64,000 nt of DNA from Rhodococcus sp. KBS0724 (GTDB lineage: Bacteria > Actinomycetota > Actinomycetes > Mycobacteriales > Mycobacteriaceae), in assembly GCF_005938745.2 (NCBI RefSeq), contig NZ_VCBX02000001.1:2390001-2454000 (forward strand). Direction: 5' to 3'. Shown here in pieces: positions 61,665 through 64,000 of the stretch (the stretch's first letter is position 1; each line of letters begins with the position of its first letter). The position numbers and the translations under genes are program-made. The notes beneath the pieces were generated by a model. It made no database searches and had not been told where the DNA came from. It was given only the letters and a program-made list of their open reading frames with translations.

Positions 61665-63242
61665 GTGTTCGAATCCCTTTCCGACAGATTGACCGGATCT
61701 CTCAAGGATCTGCGTGGTAAGGGTCGTCTGTCCGGCGCCGATATCGACGCGACCGCCCGTGAGATCCGCCTCGCACTTCTCGAGGCCGACGTGGCGCTGC
61801 CCGTCGTGCGCAGCTTCATCGCCAAGATCAAGGAACGTGCCAAGGGCGCCGAGGTGTCCGGTGCGCTCAACCCGGCGCAGCAGGTCGTCAAGATCGTCAA
61901 CGAGGAGCTTGTTCAGATCCTCGGCGGCGAAACTCGCCGGTTGCAGTTCGCCAAGAACCCGCCGACGGTCATCATGCTGGCTGGTCTGCAGGGCTCCGGT
62001 AAGACCACTCTCGCCGGCAAGCTGGCCAAGTGGCTCAAGGACCAGGGCCACACGCCTCTCCTCGTCGCGTGTGACCTTCAGCGTCCCGGCGCCGTCACGC
62101 AGCTGCAGATCGTCGGCGAACGCGCCGGTGCCGCGGTATTCGCACCGCACCCGGGTACGTCCATCGGTGGCGGCGACAACGCACTCGGCGTGTCCGCTGC
62201 CGACCCCGTCGAGGTAGCCCGAGCGGGCGTCGAAGAGGCACGAAACAAGCAGTACGACGTGGTCATCGTCGATACCGCCGGCCGACTCGGCATCGACGCG
62301 GATCTGATGGAGCAGGCTGCCGGTATTCGCGACGCCGTCAACCCGGACGAGACAATTTTTGTTCTCGACTCGATGATCGGTCAGGACGCCGTCAGCACCG
62401 CCGAGGCGTTCCGCGAGGGTGTCGGCTTCACCGGCGTTGTCCTCACCAAGCTCGACGGCGACGCCCGTGGTGGCGCCGCGCTCAGCGTTCGTGAGATCAC
62501 GGGCCAGCCCATTCTGTTTGCGTCGACGGGCGAGAAGCTCGAAGACTTCGACGTCTTCCACCCGGACCGTATGGCCAGCCGCATCCTCGGCATGGGCGAT
62601 GTCCTGAGCCTTATCGAGCAGGCCGAGCAGGTTTTCGACGCCGATCAGGCCGAAGCAACGGCCGCCAAGATCGGTTCCGGTCAGCTGACGCTCGAGGATT
62701 TCCTCGATCAGATGATGGCTGTCCGCAAGATGGGCCCGATCGGCAACCTCCTCGGCATGCTGCCAGGTGCAGGCGGCATGAAGGACGCGCTGGCCAACGT
62801 CGACGAGAAGCAACTCGACCGCATCCAGGCGATCATCCGCGGTATGACGCCCGCCGAGCGTGAAGACCCCAAGATCATCAACGCGTCGCGTCGTCTGCGC
62901 ATCGCCAACGGTTCCGGTGTCAAGGTCTCCGACGTCAACCAGTTGGTCGACCGGTTCTTCGAGGCCCGAAAGATGATGGCCGCCATGGCCGGTCGCATGG
63001 GTATGCCCGGCGCCCGCAAGCAGGTGCGCAGCAAGAAGGGCAAGAAGGGCAAGAAGGGCGGCAAGGGTCCGACGCAGCCCAAGATGCGCGGAGGGTTCCC
63101 CGGTATGGGCGGATTCCCGGGTATGCCCGGCGGCATGCCTGCCGGAATGCCCGACCTGTCGAACATGCCCAAGGGACTCGATCAGTTGCCGCCCGGACTC
63201 GAAGGCATCGACCTGTCGCAGCTCAAGCTGCCCAAGAAGTAG
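61665..63242 (+). CDS. ffh: signal recognition particle protein Ffh
   Basis: 525-aa SRP54-type GTPase. N domain, then G1 LAGLQGSGKTTLAGKLAKWL, VACDLQRPGAVTQL, G3 IVDTAGRLGIDADL, G4 LTKLDGDARGG, and an M domain rich in Met (LLGMLPGAGGMKD, MMAAMAGRMGMPG) that binds 4.5S RNA and signal peptides. The Lys/Gly- and Met/Gly-Pro-rich tail (GMGGFPGMPGGMP) is usual for actinobacteria. GTG 61665 has AGGAG eight bases upstream. Confidence 0.95.
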   Translation: MFESLSDRLTGSLKDLRGKGRLSGADIDATAREIRLALLEADVALPVVRSFIAKIKERAKGAEVSGALNPAQQVVKIVNEELVQILGGETRRLQFAKNPPTVIMLAGLQGSGKTTLAGKLAKWLKDQGHTPLLVACDLQRPGAVTQLQIVGERAGAAVFAPHPGTSIGGGDNALGVSAADPVEVARAGVEEARNKQYDVVIVDTAGRLGIDADLMEQAAGIRDAVNPDETIFVLDSMIGQDAVSTAEAFREGVGFTGVVLTKLDGDARGGAALSVREITGQPILFASTGEKLEDFDVFHPDRMASRILGMGDVLSLIEQAEQVFDADQAEATAAKIGSGQLTLEDFLDQMMAVRKMGPIGNLLGMLPGAGGMKDALANVDEKQLDRIQAIIRGMTPAEREDPKIINASRRLRIANGSGVKVSDVNQLVDRFFEARKMMAAMAGRMGMPGARKQVRSKKGKKGKKGGKGPTQPKMRGGFPGMGGFPGMPGGMPAGMPDLSNMPKGLDQLPPGLEGIDLSQLKLPKK

Positions 63243-63246
63243 ACAC

Positions 63247-64000
63247 GTGAGCGCCCTCCATCTGCGGGGTATCGGTCTGCCCGACGCCGCGCCGATCGAA
63301 CTGTGGGTTGTCGACGGCCGGATCACTTTCGAACCGGTCACAGGCGCCGAGACGATTGTCGACGCGGGGTGGATCACGCCCGGTCTTGTCGACGCGCATT
63401 GCCATGTCGGTATTCGCTTCGGCGGGGGCGGCGGCGAGACCGTCGACGGTCTGATCGCTCAGGCGCAGACCGAGCGCGACGCGGGTGTCCTGTTGTTGCG
63501 TGATGCGGGATCACCTGTCGATACCCGATTCATCGACGATCGGGCGGATCTTCCGCGGATCATCCGCGCGGGTCAGCACATTGCTGCGCCCAAGCGGTAC
63601 ATCCCGGGGTTGCCGGTCGATCTCGAAGACGAATCGCAGTTGCCGGCCGAGGTCGTGCGTCAGGCGAGGGCCGGTGACGGCTGGGTCAAGCTTGTCGGGG
63701 ATTGGATCGACCGTTCTGTCGGTGACCTCGCGCCGCTGTGGAGCGACGAGATCCTGGTGGAAGCCATTGCCGCGGCTCACGCGGAAGGCGCCAAGGTCAC
63801 GGCCCACGTTTTTGCCGAGGACGCGCTTCCCGGCCTGATCAACGCCGGTATCGACTGCATCGAGCACGGCACCGGATTGACCGACGAGACCATCGAGTTG
63901 ATGGTTGCTCACGGCACCGCGCTGGTACCGACGCTGATCAACATCGCGACGTTCCCCGGCATCGCCGACTCCGCGACGCGGTACCCGATCTACGCGGCCC
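63247..64000 (+). CDS. amidohydrolase family protein (3' end outside the window)
   Basis: Partial metal-dependent amidohydrolase, position-matched to Rv2915c. Begins GTG 63247, four bases after the ffh stop, and stays open to the edge (251 codons). WITPGLVDAHCHVGI holds the HxH metal-binding motif; AHVFAEDALPGLINAGIDCIEHGTGL the further histidine ligands. Substrate unknown. Confidence 0.85.
   Translation, partial: MSALHLRGIGLPDAAPIELWVVDGRITFEPVTGAETIVDAGWITPGLVDAHCHVGIRFGGGGGETVDGLIAQAQTERDAGVLLLRDAGSPVDTRFIDDRADLPRIIRAGQHIAAPKRYIPGLPVDLEDESQLPAEVVRQARAGDGWVKLVGDWIDRSVGDLAPLWSDEILVEAIAAAHAEGAKVTAHVFAEDALPGLINAGIDCIEHGTGLTDETIELMVAHGTALVPTLINIATFPGIADSATRYPIYAA

Overview
The window is a stretch of actinobacterial chromosome, most probably from Rhodococcus of the erythropolis/qingshengii type. 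This rests on high G+C codon use, many GTG and TTG starts, apparently leaderless genes, an AlkB alkane hydroxylase, and gene order that largely follows the Mycobacterium tuberculosis block from about Rv3005c to Rv2915c (established knowledge, recalled rather than searched). No insertion sequence, prophage or CRISPR array was seen.

Layout. 1-2.4 kb: a DoxX membrane protein (5' end outside the window) convergent with an APC amino-acid permease. 2.8-7.9 kb: a compact five-gene operon whose proteins match the uncharacterised families STM4015, STM4014, STM4013, STM4012 and STM4011: an LRR-like protein, an ATP-grasp enzyme, an alkaline-phosphatase-fold hydrolase and two radical SAM enzymes. This is the most interesting part of the window. 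8-17.1 kb: branched-chain amino-acid and serine synthesis (ilvD, a PH-domain protein, ilvBNC, serA, leuB); ilvB is preceded by a Leu/Val/Ile leader peptide and attenuator. 17.2-21.5 kb: an FAH-family hydrolase, a solitary alkane monooxygenase, gltX, and tRNA-Gln(CUG) and tRNA-Glu(CUC). 21.6-26.3 kb: DUF5302, a PPOX-fold protein, an IclR regulator divergent from leuCD, and hupB with a four-fold 57-bp internal repeat. 26.3-30.3 kb (minus strand): mutT1, ppk and cofC. 30.5-38 kb: gpsA, a PLP trans-sulfuration enzyme, ddl, a DUF3515 protein, thiL, a gamma-carbonic-anhydrase-like protein, ung, an enoyl-CoA hydratase and rpmB. 38.3-49.5 kb: a FakA-like DAK2 protein, recG, pyc, rsmD, coaD, sepIVA, a YceD protein, rpmF and rnc. 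49.5-64 kb: mutM, an OsmC protein, a secreted SMP-30-like protein, acyP, smc, ftsY, then the nitrogen-control run amt-glnK-glnD, then ffh and a partial amidohydrolase.

How it fits together. Most genes are housekeeping. ilvBNC, ilvD, leuB and leuCD supply Val, Ile and Leu, with local control by attenuation and by the IclR regulator. GltX lies next to tRNA-Glu and tRNA-Gln, as suits organisms that charge both with one non-discriminating synthetase. The ftsY and ffh pair gives the SRP pathway. A near-identical palindrome of about 45 bp occurs twice (after serA and after ftsY) and looks like a dispersed element. Starts were moved inward wherever a Shine-Dalgarno site, an overlap or family knowledge called for it. 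All family names are recognised by eye from translated motifs; no database search was run.
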